The notes: a model not told the origin generated them from the sequence alone. Shown: positions 23,423-35,085, counted from the stretch's first letter. The stretch is 38,561 nt of DNA from Acidobacteriaceae bacterium (GCA_031296355.1 JARLFX010000009.1:1-38561); one strand, 5' to 3'. Numbers and translations are program-made.

Positions 23423-24571
23423 ATGACCACCGAAACCCAAAAACCCATCTATACCCGCAACCATCCGTTCCAGTCCACGGTGCTGGTAAACCGTCTCATG
23501 ACGCTGCCAGCGTCTGAGAAGGAGACGCGGCACTTTGAGCTCTCGTTGGACGTGCCGGAGATGCAATATACCCCCGGTGACGCCGTCGGCATCATCCCGG
23601 AGAACCGGTCTGAGGCTGTGGCAGAAGTGCTTGCAGCGCTTGGCTTTACCGGCAATGAGCGGGTGAAGGACCACTATGGCGTAGACATCGATCTGGAAGA
23701 GGCGCTGCGGACGCGGCTTTCCATCGGCAAGCTGACCAAGTCGTCAGTGGCGCACTTTGTGAAGGCGACCGGCCACCAGACTCTGGCGCCGCTGCTGGAA
23801 TCCGGCAACAAGGCCGAACTGGATACATATCTCTGGGGCCGTGAGTTTATCGACCTCGCGCTGGAGTGCCCGGGCGCAATTGCTGATCCCCAGGAACTGT
23901 TCAAGGCGGTGGGCCGCCTGACCCCGCGCATGTATTCCATCGCGTCCAGTCAGCGGGTGCATCCTGATAGCGTCCATACCATCGTTCGGGTGATCCGGTA
24001 TGACACGTACCAGCGCAGCCGGCAGGGCGTATGCTCCGGCCATCTCGGCGATCGCGCGTCCGACGGCACCACGATTCCAATCTTTCTGCATTCCAACAAT
24101 GCTTTCCGCCTGCCAGCGGATACGGCGGCGCCTGTCATCATGATTGGGCCGGGAACGGGCATCGCGCCCTTCCGCGCATTTCTGGAAGAACGTGAAGCCA
24201 CGGCGCAGACGGGTCAGAATTGGCTCTTCTTTGGCGAGCAGCGTTCGCCTACCGACTTCCTCTACAAGGATGATTTGCTGCGGATGCAGGCGGAGGGCGT
24301 GTTAACGCAGCTGAGCACAGCATTCTCGCGCGATCAGTCGCAGAAGATCTATGTGCAGGACCGCATGCGTGAAAACGCGAGGGAGCTCTATGCGTGGCTG
24401 GAGCGTGGCGCGTACTTCTACGTATGCGGCGACGCCGAGCGCATGGCTGTCGACGTGGAGAAAGCTCTGCTCGACATCATCGCAGCCGAGAGTGGGCGCG
24501 GCGCAGAGCATGCTGCTGAATATCTGGCGCAGCTCAAGCAGCAAAAGCGCTATCTGCGCGATGTGTATTGA
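23423..24571 (+). CDS. CysJ-like NADPH:FAD oxidoreductase (diflavin-reductase core without FMN domain)
   Basis: The 382-residue protein corresponds to the FAD- and NADPH-binding part of sulfite reductase flavoprotein alpha and cytochrome P450 reductase: PGDAVGIIPEN, the FAD motif RMYSIASS, GVCSGHLGD, the NADPH motif IGPGTGIAPFRAFLEER, and YVCGDAERMAVDVE. The terminal residues RYLRDVY match the C-terminal aromatic position that stacks on the flavin. There is no flavodoxin-like domain, so electrons must pass to a separate partner. The ATG at 23423 precedes the conserved part; an in-frame start at 23384 is less likely. No sulfite-reductase hemoprotein gene is in the window. Confidence 0.88.
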   Translation: MTTETQKPIYTRNHPFQSTVLVNRLMTLPASEKETRHFELSLDVPEMQYTPGDAVGIIPENRSEAVAEVLAALGFTGNERVKDHYGVDIDLEEALRTRLSIGKLTKSSVAHFVKATGHQTLAPLLESGNKAELDTYLWGREFIDLALECPGAIADPQELFKAVGRLTPRMYSIASSQRVHPDSVHTIVRVIRYDTYQRSRQGVCSGHLGDRASDGTTIPIFLHSNNAFRLPADTAAPVIMIGPGTGIAPFRAFLEEREATAQTGQNWLFFGEQRSPTDFLYKDDLLRMQAEGVLTQLSTAFSRDQSQKIYVQDRMRENARELYAWLERGAYFYVCGDAERMAVDVEKALLDIIAAESGRGAEHAAEYLAQLKQQKRYLRDVY

Positions 24572-24593
24572 TCCAGCAAGCCAAAGCAGCTAC

Positions 24594-24686
24594 TCACCAC
24601 GGATTTCACGGATGAACACGGATCAAACATCTTAAAGTCTTATCTCTTGTTCTTAAATCCGTGGAAGTCCGTGAAATCCGTGGTGA
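24594..24686. repeat. Inverted pair of CACGGAT-type interspersed repeats
   Basis: Bases 24594-24623 and 24657-24686 are reverse complements with four mismatches, the outer 19 bases being perfect. The unit is of the CACGGATTTCACGGAT type, known as an interspersed repeat in several phyla. The pair fills the gap between two convergent genes and could fold into a long stem, possibly ending both transcripts. Confidence 0.8.
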
Positions 24687-24696
24687 ATGCCTCTTG

Positions 24697-25125
24697 CTAC
24701 ACTCGGAAATAATCCGGCTTCCACTCCTGGATGCTGGCCTTGATCTGCTTCTCGGTGAGGTGCTCGTGTACGGCACGCTCCGTAAGGGCGGGCAACTCAG
24801 CATCTGAGGCAAATCGCAGGCCGATCATCTGGCGCGGCGTGAGTGCCTCGATGGTCGCATGCGGGACGCCCAGCGCGGTCATGCGCAGGCGCTCTTCCAG
24901 CCGGATAACGCGGTCCTGTGCGCCCAGTGCAGAGGCGCGATAGTCGCCGGCGATGAAGATGAAAACGGCGGCGAGAATAACCCACCAGATGACGATGTGC
25001 GGATGTTCGGTATGGTGGCGGATCGAGAGGCTAACGGCAAATGCCAGATTCAACAGCAACAACGGAATAATGACGAAGTGGAACATTGGCCGATAGCGGC
25101 CATGATTCTTGAAGTTCTGTGACAT
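24697..25125 (-). CDS. DUF6526-type small membrane protein
   Basis: The 142-residue protein starts MSQNFKNHGRYRPMFHFVII, typical of DUF6526. Two membrane segments (FVIIPLLLLNLAFAVSLSI and IVIWWVILAAVFIFIAGDY) are followed by a cytoplasmic helical part (DRVIRLEERLRMTALG, LTPRQMIGLRFASDAELP, LTEKQIKASIQEWKPDYFRV). The ATG at 25125 is chosen because GAGGTG precedes it at good spacing and the longer frame has no support. Function unknown. Confidence 0.85.
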   Translation of the reverse strand: MSQNFKNHGRYRPMFHFVIIPLLLLNLAFAVSLSIRHHTEHPHIVIWWVILAAVFIFIAGDYRASALGAQDRVIRLEERLRMTALGVPHATIEALTPRQMIGLRFASDAELPALTERAVHEHLTEKQIKASIQEWKPDYFRV

Positions 25126-25218
25126 GGAACACCTCGGAGAAAGAGTTGGGGAACGCTCCATTATGCACCCGTAGGCGTTCGCTGGCGTGATAATTCTTCA
25201 GTCCGGTAGCATGGGAAG

Positions 25219-26100
25219 ATGGCAGAAACCACAGGCAAAAAAACACGGAAACGGATTGGGGTGCATCTCTCCACGGCGGGCGGATGCTGGCGCGCAGTAG
25301 AGCGTGCGGTCGAGTGCGGTGCGAACACCTTCCAGATATTTTCCGCCAGCCCGCGCATGTGGCGGGCGAACCCGGTGAAGCCGGAAGACGCTGCGAAGAT
25401 GCGCGCTGCGCGGGCGGAACATAATGTGGGCCCGCTCTGCATCCATGCCAGCTATCTGATCAATGTCTGCGCGCAAAGCGAAGAGGTGCGGCGCAACTCG
25501 GTCGCTGCCTTTCGCGGCGAAGTCGAGCGCGCGCTGGCGCTCGGCGCGGAATTTCTCGTGCTGCATCCGGGTAGCTGGCGCGGCATGACGCGCGATGAAG
25601 GCATCACCCTGGCGGCGCGTTCGATTGAAGAGGCGGTTGCCGGCCTGCCCTGGCAGGGAACGGATTTCAAAATCCTGATTGAGAATACGGCGGGAGCGGA
25701 GTTCTCGCTGGGCGGCAGCTTTGAGCAGGTGGGCGAACTGGTGGCGCGGCTGAAGACCTGCGCGCCGATGGGCGTATGCCTGGATACGTGCCATGTTCAC
25801 GTGGCTGGCTACGACTTGGTGAGCGAGGCTGGTTATGCGGAAACGATGCAGTTGATCGAGAGCACGGTGGGCTTTGGCGATGTCCGCGTGTGGCACTGCA
25901 ACGACGCCAAGGCGGAGCGCGGATCGAAGCTGGACCGCCACCAGCACATCGGCGAAGGCACGATGGGCGCGCAGGCATTTCGCCGCCTGCTGCACGATGC
26001 CCGCTGGGCGCACTGCGCGTTCATCGCCGAAACGCCGGTAGATGCTCCCGGCGACGAGCAGCGGAACGTAAGCGTGCTGCGGACGCTGGCCGCGGGATAG
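25219..26100 (+). CDS. nfo: Endonuclease IV (AP endonuclease)
   Basis: The 293-residue protein is an Nfo-type TIM-barrel apurinic/apyrimidinic endonuclease that cuts 5' of abasic sites in base-excision repair and uses three zinc ions. The metal ligands appear in their motifs: HASYLIN, VLHPGS, IENTAG, CLDTCHVHVAGYD, HCNDAK with the following GSKLDRHQHIGEG, and AETPVD near the end. The length is normal. The start at 25219 gives a short basic tail before IGVHLSTAGG. The gene lies alone, divergent from the DUF6526 gene. Confidence 0.96.
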   Translation: MAETTGKKTRKRIGVHLSTAGGCWRAVERAVECGANTFQIFSASPRMWRANPVKPEDAAKMRAARAEHNVGPLCIHASYLINVCAQSEEVRRNSVAAFRGEVERALALGAEFLVLHPGSWRGMTRDEGITLAARSIEEAVAGLPWQGTDFKILIENTAGAEFSLGGSFEQVGELVARLKTCAPMGVCLDTCHVHVAGYDLVSEAGYAETMQLIESTVGFGDVRVWHCNDAKAERGSKLDRHQHIGEGTMGAQAFRRLLHDARWAHCAFIAETPVDAPGDEQRNVSVLRTLAAG

Positions 26101-26245
26101 GCGGTATGGTTGGGTAAGCCGATTTTTTTGATCCAGTGCTTACGCGAAGCGTAGACTGTTCGTCGAAAGAAGCAGGCATATCCTTTCTTCCCCGAAAAGC
26201 ACACGGTTCCTGTTGCAGAAATGGGTGCCGGATTGGAGAACGTCA

Positions 26246-27094
26246 ATGCGTGTACATAGCGTTATATGTTTTGCAGTTGCTGCTGCAGCCTTCACGCCCT
26301 TTGGGGTTGTTGGGGCTCAACAGGCTGCGGCACAACTGGCCGTCAACGCTCCAGCAGCGCCGCGCACGATGACTGACCTGCTTATGTTGCCGCCACCCTC
26401 TGTTGCGACGCTTGGTATATCCTCCCCGGTCACGGGGCAGCCTTTCGCGCTGACGGAGAAGCAAACCACGGTCCGCACCGGCCCGGATGGTACCCGCTTT
26501 ACGTCGTACGAAGAGACGCGAAAATACCGTGATGCCCAGGGACGCACACGCGTGACAAAGACCATGATCCGAGCCGATGGCTCTTCGTGGGTATTGCGCG
26601 ATTCCATTGAAGACCCTGTCGCACGTCAGCGCATTTCCTTGAATACTACGTCGAAGACCGCGATGCTGTATCGCTATCCGGCGGCGGCACCAGCAGCGAA
26701 GACGGCGGAGCCGGTCTCGCCGGAAAAGCTTGCGGAGCTAAAGAAAAAAGCCCAGGAGCATCACGAGTCATTCAAGGCAAAGTACGGTGAGTTTGTCCGC
26801 GAGAAGCTTTCGGGCAAGCAAATCGCTGGCATATATGCCGAGGGCGAGCGCACGACGCAAACCGTTCCTGCCGGCGCGCAGGAGAATGACCGCGAATTCA
26901 AAGTCATCACCGAGACCTGGACCTCTCCTGATCTGAAGATCGCGCTGTATTACTCCCTCCAGGACCCGCGCATCGGAACCACGACCACGGAGGTTGCCGA
27001 TCTGAGCCGTACCGACCCGGATCCATCGGTGTTCCAGGTTCCAGAGGGCTATAAGGTGCGCGATATCACGCCAAAGTCGGCCACGCTGCAATAG
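26246..27094 (+). CDS. Secreted protein of unknown function
   Basis: The 282-residue protein has a signal peptide (VICFAVAAAAFTPFGVVGAQ). The mature part is made of beta-rich segments: GTRFTSYEETRKYRDAQG, TMIRADGSSWVLRDSIEDPV, then after a charged helical linker TETWTSPDLKIALYYSLQDP and SVFQVPEGYKVRDITP. The last two blocks recur in many acidobacterial secreted proteins of unknown role (from memory). GGAG 7 bases before the ATG at 26246 decides the start. Located just upstream of leuS on the same strand, 27 bases apart. Confidence 0.75.
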   Translation: MRVHSVICFAVAAAAFTPFGVVGAQQAAAQLAVNAPAAPRTMTDLLMLPPPSVATLGISSPVTGQPFALTEKQTTVRTGPDGTRFTSYEETRKYRDAQGRTRVTKTMIRADGSSWVLRDSIEDPVARQRISLNTTSKTAMLYRYPAAAPAAKTAEPVSPEKLAELKKKAQEHHESFKAKYGEFVREKLSGKQIAGIYAEGERTTQTVPAGAQENDREFKVITETWTSPDLKIALYYSLQDPRIGTTTTEVADLSRTDPDPSVFQVPEGYKVRDITPKSATLQ

Positions 27095-27121
27095 CAGTGA
27101 GGCATTTACAATCGAAGCATC

Positions 27122-29695
<2,574 letters not shown>

Positions 29696-29810
29696 GGAAC
29701 CAGCGAGTCAGCAGTCAGCAAGTCAGCAGCAGATCGAGTCAGTAAGCAGCCAGCGAGAGCATTTTTGTTAGAAGTGTTAACATCTGCTGGCAGCAGTTGC
29801 CTGGATTAAG

Positions 29811-29888
29811 CCCCCGGCTTTAGCCGGGGGGAGTGGGGCTTTAGCCCCACGGAAATGGGGATAGGAGAAGAATTGGGGCTTTAGCCCC
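29811..29888. repeat. Three consecutive CTTTAG hairpins
   Basis: Three palindromes share the loop TTTA and a GGC/GCC stem top: 29811-29830 (CCCCCGGC/GCCGGGGG), 29833-29850 (GTGGGGC/GCCCCAC) and 29875-29888 (GGGGC/GCCCC). They stand in the gap after leuS. Hairpins with a GCTTTAGC centre are a common interspersed repeat in acidobacteria. They lack T-tracts but could mark the 3' end of the leuS transcript. Upstream, 29698-29757 is a low-complexity stretch of degenerate AGTCAGCA units. Confidence 0.8.
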
Positions 29889-29939
29889 TGAGGTACTCTT
29901 TTCTCTTCCCATGCAGCGTAAACGGTAGAGGTGGCATAG

Positions 29940-30854
29940 GTGGCAGAGGCGCGGACGACGCAGGGTTTTGTGCACACGCTGGCGCGCTGCCGTCAGCGCC
30001 CTTCGCTGCTTGCCCTTGAGGTTGCGTGGCGCTGGGCGTTCGGCATTCCCGCGATGCTGCTGATCTGGTATATGGCGGCGCGGATTCTGGCGGCTACCCC
30101 GCTGGATGGGCTCGGCCTGGAACAGATGACAGTTACCGACCCCATGGCTGCGGCAGAGGCACTGAGCGCCGCTGCTGCGCGGCTGTGGCCGGGGGTGCTG
30201 GCTGCGGCCCTGTGGCTTGTGCCTCTGCTGCTGGTGGTGTGGTGTGTGGTCTCCAGCGTGGGGCGCGGGCTGGTGCTGCGGCGGATGGTGGCGACAGGTT
30301 TACTGCCGGGTATATCGCCCAAATCCACGGTGGGCACGGTGATCGCGCTGCAGATTGTGCGGCTGGCGGCGCTGGGCGCGAGCTTCGCGGTGTGGTTTGG
30401 CGCGCTGAAGTGGGCTTCGCACCGGGCGATTGTGGCGCCGATGCTGGCGGGTGGCGAGCCGAACCTGGTGCAGTATTTTGCGATTGTGATCGTGGCTTCG
30501 CTTGGGCTGTTTACGCTGTGGGGCGTGGTCAGCTGGGTGTTCTCTGCCTCCCCGCTGCTGGCGGCGGTCGAGGGGCTCACCTTCGCGGGCAGCCTGCGCG
30601 CGGCGGTCACGCGGCGTTCGCTGCGCGGGCCCATGGTCGAGATCAACCTGGTAATGGGCATCGTCAAGATCGCGCTGGTAGTGCTGGCGATGGTCTTTTC
30701 CGCCACGCCGCTGCCGTTTCAGAGCGTGGCCACGCCAGAGTTTATGCGCTGGTGGTATGTTGGCGTGGCGATCTGGTACTTTGTCGCGTCCGATTTCTTC
30801 CATGTCGCTCGGCTGGTGGCCTATGCCGACTACGCCGAAGCCGAGGCACCGTAA
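29940..30854 (+). CDS. Polytopic membrane protein of unknown function
   Basis: The 304-residue protein has about six membrane segments, for example WRWAFGIPAMLLIWYMAARI, VLAAALWLVPLLLVVWCVVS, VRLAALGASFAVWFGALKWA, IVIVASLGLFTLWGVVSWVF, and WYVGVAIWYFVASDFFHVAR. It starts with GTG at 29940, after AGAGGTGG. I do not recognise the family. It is followed at 66 bases by a second small membrane protein gene on the same strand. Confidence 0.7.
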   Translation: MAEARTTQGFVHTLARCRQRPSLLALEVAWRWAFGIPAMLLIWYMAARILAATPLDGLGLEQMTVTDPMAAAEALSAAAARLWPGVLAAALWLVPLLLVVWCVVSSVGRGLVLRRMVATGLLPGISPKSTVGTVIALQIVRLAALGASFAVWFGALKWASHRAIVAPMLAGGEPNLVQYFAIVIVASLGLFTLWGVVSWVFSASPLLAAVEGLTFAGSLRAAVTRRSLRGPMVEINLVMGIVKIALVVLAMVFSATPLPFQSVATPEFMRWWYVGVAIWYFVASDFFHVARLVAYADYAEAEAP

Positions 30855-30920
30855 ATTTCTCTCCCCGCGCGGGCTGCGCTTTGCATCTCAATGAGCTGTG
30901 CTTCTTTTGGAGGGACGCTC

Positions 30921-31091
30921 ATGTCATTTGCTCTCTATCTGGCGGGATTTCTCATCGTGCTCTCCGGCTTTGTCTATGGTGAGCACTTGGCACACATGCC
31001 GGAGCATTGGATCATTGTGGTCGCGCTGATTCTGGCTGGCCTGGGAGTGCTCACAGGCGTGAAGAACACCCGACAGAAAGACCCAAGCTAG
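30921..31091 (+). CDS. Small two-helix membrane protein
   Basis: The 56-residue protein consists of two hydrophobic segments (FALYLAGFLIVLSGFVYG and WIIVVALILAGLGVLTGV) joined by a short loop EHLAHMPEH, with a basic tail. A strong Shine-Dalgarno sequence GGAGGG (30909-30914) 6 bases before the ATG decides the start and supports expression. Function unknown. Confidence 0.7.
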   Translation: MSFALYLAGFLIVLSGFVYGEHLAHMPEHWIIVVALILAGLGVLTGVKNTRQKDPS

Positions 31092-31146
31092 AGCGAATCT
31101 TCTTCCGCTGTAGCTTGGCGTGCGGCCCGTTTACACTAGAAGTACC

Positions 31147-32703
31147 GTGGAAACCTCAACAATTGTCATCCTTGATTTCGGCTCGCAGTATACGCAGCTG
31201 ATTGCGCGGCGTATCCGCGAGTTCAACGTGTTCTCCGTCGTGCTGCCCTGTACGGCAAAGATCGAAGAGATTCGCGCGCTCAAGCCGCTGGGGCTGGTGC
31301 TTTCCGGCGGCCCATCCAGTGTGTATGACGCGGATGCGCCCGCCGCCGATCCGGCAATTCTTGCGATGGACGTGCCCGTGCTTGGCATCTGTTATGGGCT
31401 GCAGTTCATGGTGCATCACCTGGGCGGCAAGGTTACGCCATCGAACAAGCGCGAGTACGGCCACGCTGAGGTAAACGTGGTGGTGGAGACGGCGCTGTTC
31501 TCCGGCTTGCCGAAGACTCTGCAGGTTTGGATGTCGCATGGCGATAAGGCCGAGAAGCTGCCCGAAGGATTTGTGCTGACGGCGGAGACATCGAACGCCA
31601 CGGCAGGCATTGCGAACGAAGCGCGGCGGATGTGGGCGGTGCAGTTCCATCCCGAGGTCGTGCATTCCAGGCAGGGGACGGAGCTGCTGCAAAACTTTGT
31701 GCTCGGCATCTGCGGGGCCACGGCGGACTGGACGCCAGAGCACTTCATCCAGACCACGGTGGCGAAGATTCGCGAGCAGGTGGGCGATGGCCACGCCATC
31801 TGCGGCCTCTCCGGCGGTGTGGATTCTTCCGTTGCCGCGGTGCTGGTCGCGCGCGCGATTGGCGACAAGCTCACCTGCATCTTTGTGAACAATGGCGTGC
31901 TGCGCAAAGACGAGTTCACCAAGGTGCAGAAGACCATGCGCGAGGGGCTTGGCCTGAACGTGGTTGCATCAGACGCGAGCGAGCGCTTTCTGAGAAGGCT
32001 GGCTGGCGTGACCGATCCCGAAACCAAGCGGAAGATTATCGGCAACGAGTTTATCGAGGTCTTCGATCACGAGGCTTCGCGGATTCTGAACGACACCGGC
32101 GATGCAGCGGATGTAGCGTGGCTGGTGCAAGGCACGCTCTATCCCGATGTGATCGAATCGTCCAGCGTGAAGGGCCCATCGCAGACGATCAAGAGCCACC
32201 ACAACGTGGGCGGCCTGCCAGCGACGATGAAGCTGAAGCTCATCGAGCCTCTGCGCAATCTCTTCAAAGATGAAGTGCGCCGCATCGGCCGCGACCTGGG
32301 CATGCCGGAGGAGATTCTGGAGCGGCAGCCCTTCCCCGGGCCGGGACTGGCGGTGCGCATCCTGGGCGAGGTCACGGCAGAGCGCGTGGCGCTGCTGCAG
32401 GAAGCCGACGCCATCGTGGTGGAAGAGATCAAAGCCGCCGGTCTCTATCGCAAGATCTGGCAGAGCTTCGCCGTTCTGCTGCCGGTGAAATCGGTCGGCG
32501 TGATGGGCGACCAGCGGACATACGCGTACACCTGCGCGGTGCGCGCGGTGCATTCCGAGGATGGCATGACGGCAGACTGGGTGCCGCTGCCGTATGAGGT
32601 GCTGAAGACCATCTCCAGCAGGATTGTGAATGAAGTGCTCGGCATCAACCGCGTGGTGTATGACATTACGTCAAAGCCGCCAGGCACTATTGAATGGGAG
32701 TAG
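31147..32703 (+). CDS. guaA: GMP synthase (glutamine-hydrolysing)
   Basis: The 518-residue enzyme converts XMP to GMP using glutamine and ATP. The class I amidotransferase domain shows [18 protein letters not shown], the nucleophile motif GICYGLQFM, and [10 protein letters not shown]; the ATP-pyrophosphatase P-loop [11 protein letters not shown] and the dimerisation domain ([15 protein letters not shown] ... ending PPGTIEWE) follow. GTG at 31147 is chosen since the homologous part begins seven codons later; a GTG at 31120 would add nine residues. The gene converges on the POTRA protein gene with 12 bases between. Confidence 0.97.
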   Translation: METSTIVILDFGSQYTQLIARRIREFNVFSVVLPCTAKIEEIRALKPLGLVLSGGPSSVYDADAPAADPAILAMDVPVLGICYGLQFMVHHLGGKVTPSNKREYGHAEVNVVVETALFSGLPKTLQVWMSHGDKAEKLPEGFVLTAETSNATAGIANEARRMWAVQFHPEVVHSRQGTELLQNFVLGICGATADWTPEHFIQTTVAKIREQVGDGHAICGLSGGVDSSVAAVLVARAIGDKLTCIFVNNGVLRKDEFTKVQKTMREGLGLNVVASDASERFLRRLAGVTDPETKRKIIGNEFIEVFDHEASRILNDTGDAADVAWLVQGTLYPDVIESSSVKGPSQTIKSHHNVGGLPATMKLKLIEPLRNLFKDEVRRIGRDLGMPEEILERQPFPGPGLAVRILGEVTAERVALLQEADAIVVEEIKAAGLYRKIWQSFAVLLPVKSVGVMGDQRTYAYTCAVRAVHSEDGMTADWVPLPYEVLKTISSRIVNEVLGINRVVYDITSKPPGTIEWE

Positions 32704-32715
32704 GTGCCATGGGCT

Positions 32716-34005
32716 CTATTGCAGCGGGCCGCCTTTCTTCAGGGTAAGTTGAACGTCCACGGTGTGGTTGTTGTCGTTCACCATCTGCTTCCATTGCAGG
32801 GAGTAGCCATCCAGCGAACGCAGCACGCCGGAGTTGTCATGCAGGAAGGTGAGTATGTAGGCGCCGTTGTAGGGCATGCCGGTCTGCATCTTCCATGCAT
32901 GCATGAAGTCCTCGCGCTGCTGATCGTTTACCCCGGTAAGCGTCATGCTGTGAAAGGCGTACTGCACGCCGGGCGTCACGGTAACGATATAGGAGACGAG
33001 CCGTGCAGCGGTGTCCTTCTTTGGCTCAATATTTGTCTTCGCCGCCATGTATCCATGCAGCGTATAGGCGTTGGCCAGGGACATGCGCGTCTGCCGCAGT
33101 GCCGTGATGGAGGGAGCCTCGCCCACCTTCAGGCGCGAGAGTTTCTTGAAATCCGCGGGACTGAGCAGCGTCGAGCCAGGCCAATCAACCTGCGCAATGC
33201 GGTAACGCTCACCGGGATGCACGCTGAGGCTGAGATCAACACTGACCTGCGCTGGCTCCACCACGGGCGCGCTGCGGTGGAAGTTGTCCACGGTCACATC
33301 GAGATAGCCCTCATCCTGAATCGCGTCGGTCGCCGAAAGCTTTACCGCCGCGGGAGTATCCGACTCCAGATAATCCTGCCCCTGGTTGGCATTGCGCACG
33401 CCCTCAAGCTTCGCAACAAGCTCCGGCGAGAGATCGGTGAACTGAATGGTACGCACGTGTACCGGCGGCGAGGCAACGGCGAAGTGCACGCAATCGACCG
33501 CCATACTGTTCGGAACGCTGGCGCCGGGAGTGGCATTCACGGTGGCAGTAACGCCTTTCGCAGCCAGCATGCTGGTCAGGTCGGCGATAAGCGCATCCTG
33601 CATGGTTCCGCTCTGCGGCACCAGCGTGGTGAAGAGCGGATGCCGCCGGTGCAACTCTGTAGCGATATCATCCGGCGTCCACCACACAAAGTTGTCATAA
33701 CGCGCCGGCAGAAAATTGCTGGCAGGCGCAGGCGTCAGGTGATAGGTCAGCGCAAATCCGTCATAAGAGAAGGTGATGTTGCTGAAGAAGCCGGTGTCAG
33801 CCAGCAGACGAGCCGCGGCATTCATCGCATCTGCGTTGAGAGACGTGTGTGGCTTCAAACCGCTGATCGCAAGCAGATCCGCTTGTGCATACTGCGGCGC
33901 GCCGGCGAAGGCGATGTGATTGGGCACACCAGCTTGTGCGTGAGCGGCAGAGGAAAGCAGGCAAGCAATCGCAACCAGTAGAAACAGCCGATGAGCTTTG
34001 TGCAT
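32716..34005 (-). CDS. Periplasmic POTRA-repeat protein without a barrel domain
   Basis: The 429-residue protein has a signal peptide (LFLLVAIACLLSSAAHAQ) and several POTRA-like units: IAFAGAPQYAQADLLAISGL with LLADTGFFSNITFSYDG, then VRTIQFTDLSPELVAKLEGV, YRIAQVDWPGSTLLSPADF with GYMAAKTNIEPKKD, and AFHSMTLTGV. BamA/TamA/TpsB proteins carry such units before a membrane barrel of 300-400 residues. Here the protein stops after the last unit (VDVQLTLKKGGPLQ). The ATG at 34005 is chosen for the signal peptide. It may be a soluble assembly or scaffold factor; not recognised further. Confidence 0.65.
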   Translation of the reverse strand: MHKAHRLFLLVAIACLLSSAAHAQAGVPNHIAFAGAPQYAQADLLAISGLKPHTSLNADAMNAAARLLADTGFFSNITFSYDGFALTYHLTPAPASNFLPARYDNFVWWTPDDIATELHRRHPLFTTLVPQSGTMQDALIADLTSMLAAKGVTATVNATPGASVPNSMAVDCVHFAVASPPVHVRTIQFTDLSPELVAKLEGVRNANQGQDYLESDTPAAVKLSATDAIQDEGYLDVTVDNFHRSAPVVEPAQVSVDLSLSVHPGERYRIAQVDWPGSTLLSPADFKKLSRLKVGEAPSITALRQTRMSLANAYTLHGYMAAKTNIEPKKDTAARLVSYIVTVTPGVQYAFHSMTLTGVNDQQREDFMHAWKMQTGMPYNGAYILTFLHDNSGVLRSLDGYSLQWKQMVNDNNHTVDVQLTLKKGGPLQ

Positions 34006-34042
34006 GAATGTAAAACAGAGTAACCCAAAGCTGGTTACAGAC

Positions 34043-34074
34043 AAAGAAAAAGCCGCGGCACATGGCCGCGGCTT
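34043..34074 (-). terminator. Intrinsic terminator of the aldolase gene
   Basis: A perfect 10-bp GC-rich stem (34050-34059 with 34065-34074) and 5-base loop are followed on the minus strand by TTTTCTTT. It lies 24 bases past the aldolase stop codon and upstream of the POTRA gene, making the two separate units. Confidence 0.9.
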
Positions 34075-34098
34075 CCGTTTGTTGCGAGGTGGTTAGAA

Positions 34099-35085
34099 CT
34101 ACTGGCTGACCTTGCTGTGCCAGGAGTGTGCGCCCTTCAGAGCGGCGTTCACGTTGTTGATGTTCTCCACGCCGGTGGTCTCGAGCCAGCTCTTGAAGGC
34201 TGCTGCACCCTGCTTCGCGTAGATGGAGATGCCGTCTTTCCAGGTTGCGCGGCCGCAGAGAACGCCGTTGTAGGTGGTGCCAGACTCGTTGGCGAGCTCC
34301 AGCGTCTCAATGAACGTCGGGTTCGATACGCCAGCCGACAGATAGATGAACGGCAGGTGCGTGAAGCCGGCGGAATCCTTGAAGTGCTGCAGGGCTTCGG
34401 CGCGGGTATAGGCTTCCTGGCCCTTGAAGGACTTGGTGCCCGACACAAACTCCATGTTCACGGGAACCTCAAGCTTCAGCACGTCGATCTTGTACTGGGG
34501 CTTGCTGAACTCGGCCATGGTGCCAGAGACGAGCAGCGGCTTCTTCTTGGCAAAGGCCACGGTCTTCTCGTCGCCGCCAGTGTGGTCGTAGCAGATGAAC
34601 TCGGCGAAGAAGGCGATGTCAAGCGCTTCGCACTCGGCGCCGATGCGCTCGATCCATGCGTGCTTGATCTCGTTGATCTCCATCTTGTCTTCAGGGGTGT
34701 AGTAGAGCAGGATCTTGACAGCGTCCGCGCCGGCTTCCTTGATGCGGAGAACGCTCCATACATCCAGCAGATCAGGCAGGCGGCCAACCGTGGTCGCGTC
34801 ATAGCCGGTCTTCTCATAGGCCAGCAGAAGGCCCTTGCCATTGCGCACCTTGGCGGCAGGCAGACCGAACTCGGGATCGAGCAGGATGGCCGAGGCATGC
34901 TTGGTCAGGACTTCCGTGACCAGGGACTTGAACTCTTCCAGTGCAGAGGCGTCCACAGCGCTGCCGCGTTCCTTTGAGAGCGACTTCTGCAGAGAGCCGC
35001 GCTGGTCCATCGCGGCGGCGGCGATTACGCCGCGGGAATCAGAAAGGGCCTTCAGGCCCGCAAGTTTTCCTGGTGTCAACTTCAT
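34099..35085 (-). CDS. Class I tagatose/fructose-bisphosphate aldolase, LacD type
   Basis: The 328-residue protein matches the LacD family of Schiff-base aldolases in length and motifs: VIAAAAMDQRGSL, AILLDPEFGLPA, DAVKILLYYTPED, FFAEFICYD, and DVLKLEVPVNMEF, where K204 is in the position of the Schiff-base lysine. FIYLSAGVSNPTFIETLELA and GVLCGRATWKD complete the phosphate-binding part. LacD enzymes cleave tagatose-1,6-bisphosphate and also accept fructose-1,6-bisphosphate. No other tagatose pathway gene is nearby, so it may serve glycolysis/gluconeogenesis. Confidence 0.88.
   Translation of the reverse strand: MKLTPGKLAGLKALSDSRGVIAAAAMDQRGSLQKSLSKERGSAVDASALEEFKSLVTEVLTKHASAILLDPEFGLPAAKVRNGKGLLLAYEKTGYDATTVGRLPDLLDVWSVLRIKEAGADAVKILLYYTPEDKMEINEIKHAWIERIGAECEALDIAFFAEFICYDHTGGDEKTVAFAKKKPLLVSGTMAEFSKPQYKIDVLKLEVPVNMEFVSGTKSFKGQEAYTRAEALQHFKDSAGFTHLPFIYLSAGVSNPTFIETLELANESGTTYNGVLCGRATWKDGISIYAKQGAAAFKSWLETTGVENINNVNAALKGAHSWHSKVSQ

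Noticed and set aside
29698..29757. Possible CRISPR-like tandem repeats
   Set aside because: The units are short, degenerate and without spacers; no cas gene is in the window.
32704..33981. 425-codon plus-strand frame
   Set aside because: It is antisense to the POTRA gene and Arg/His-rich without recognisable domains; the minus-strand frame has signal peptide and POTRA pattern.
34117..34977. 286-codon plus-strand frame
   Set aside because: Antisense shadow of the LacD-type aldolase gene.
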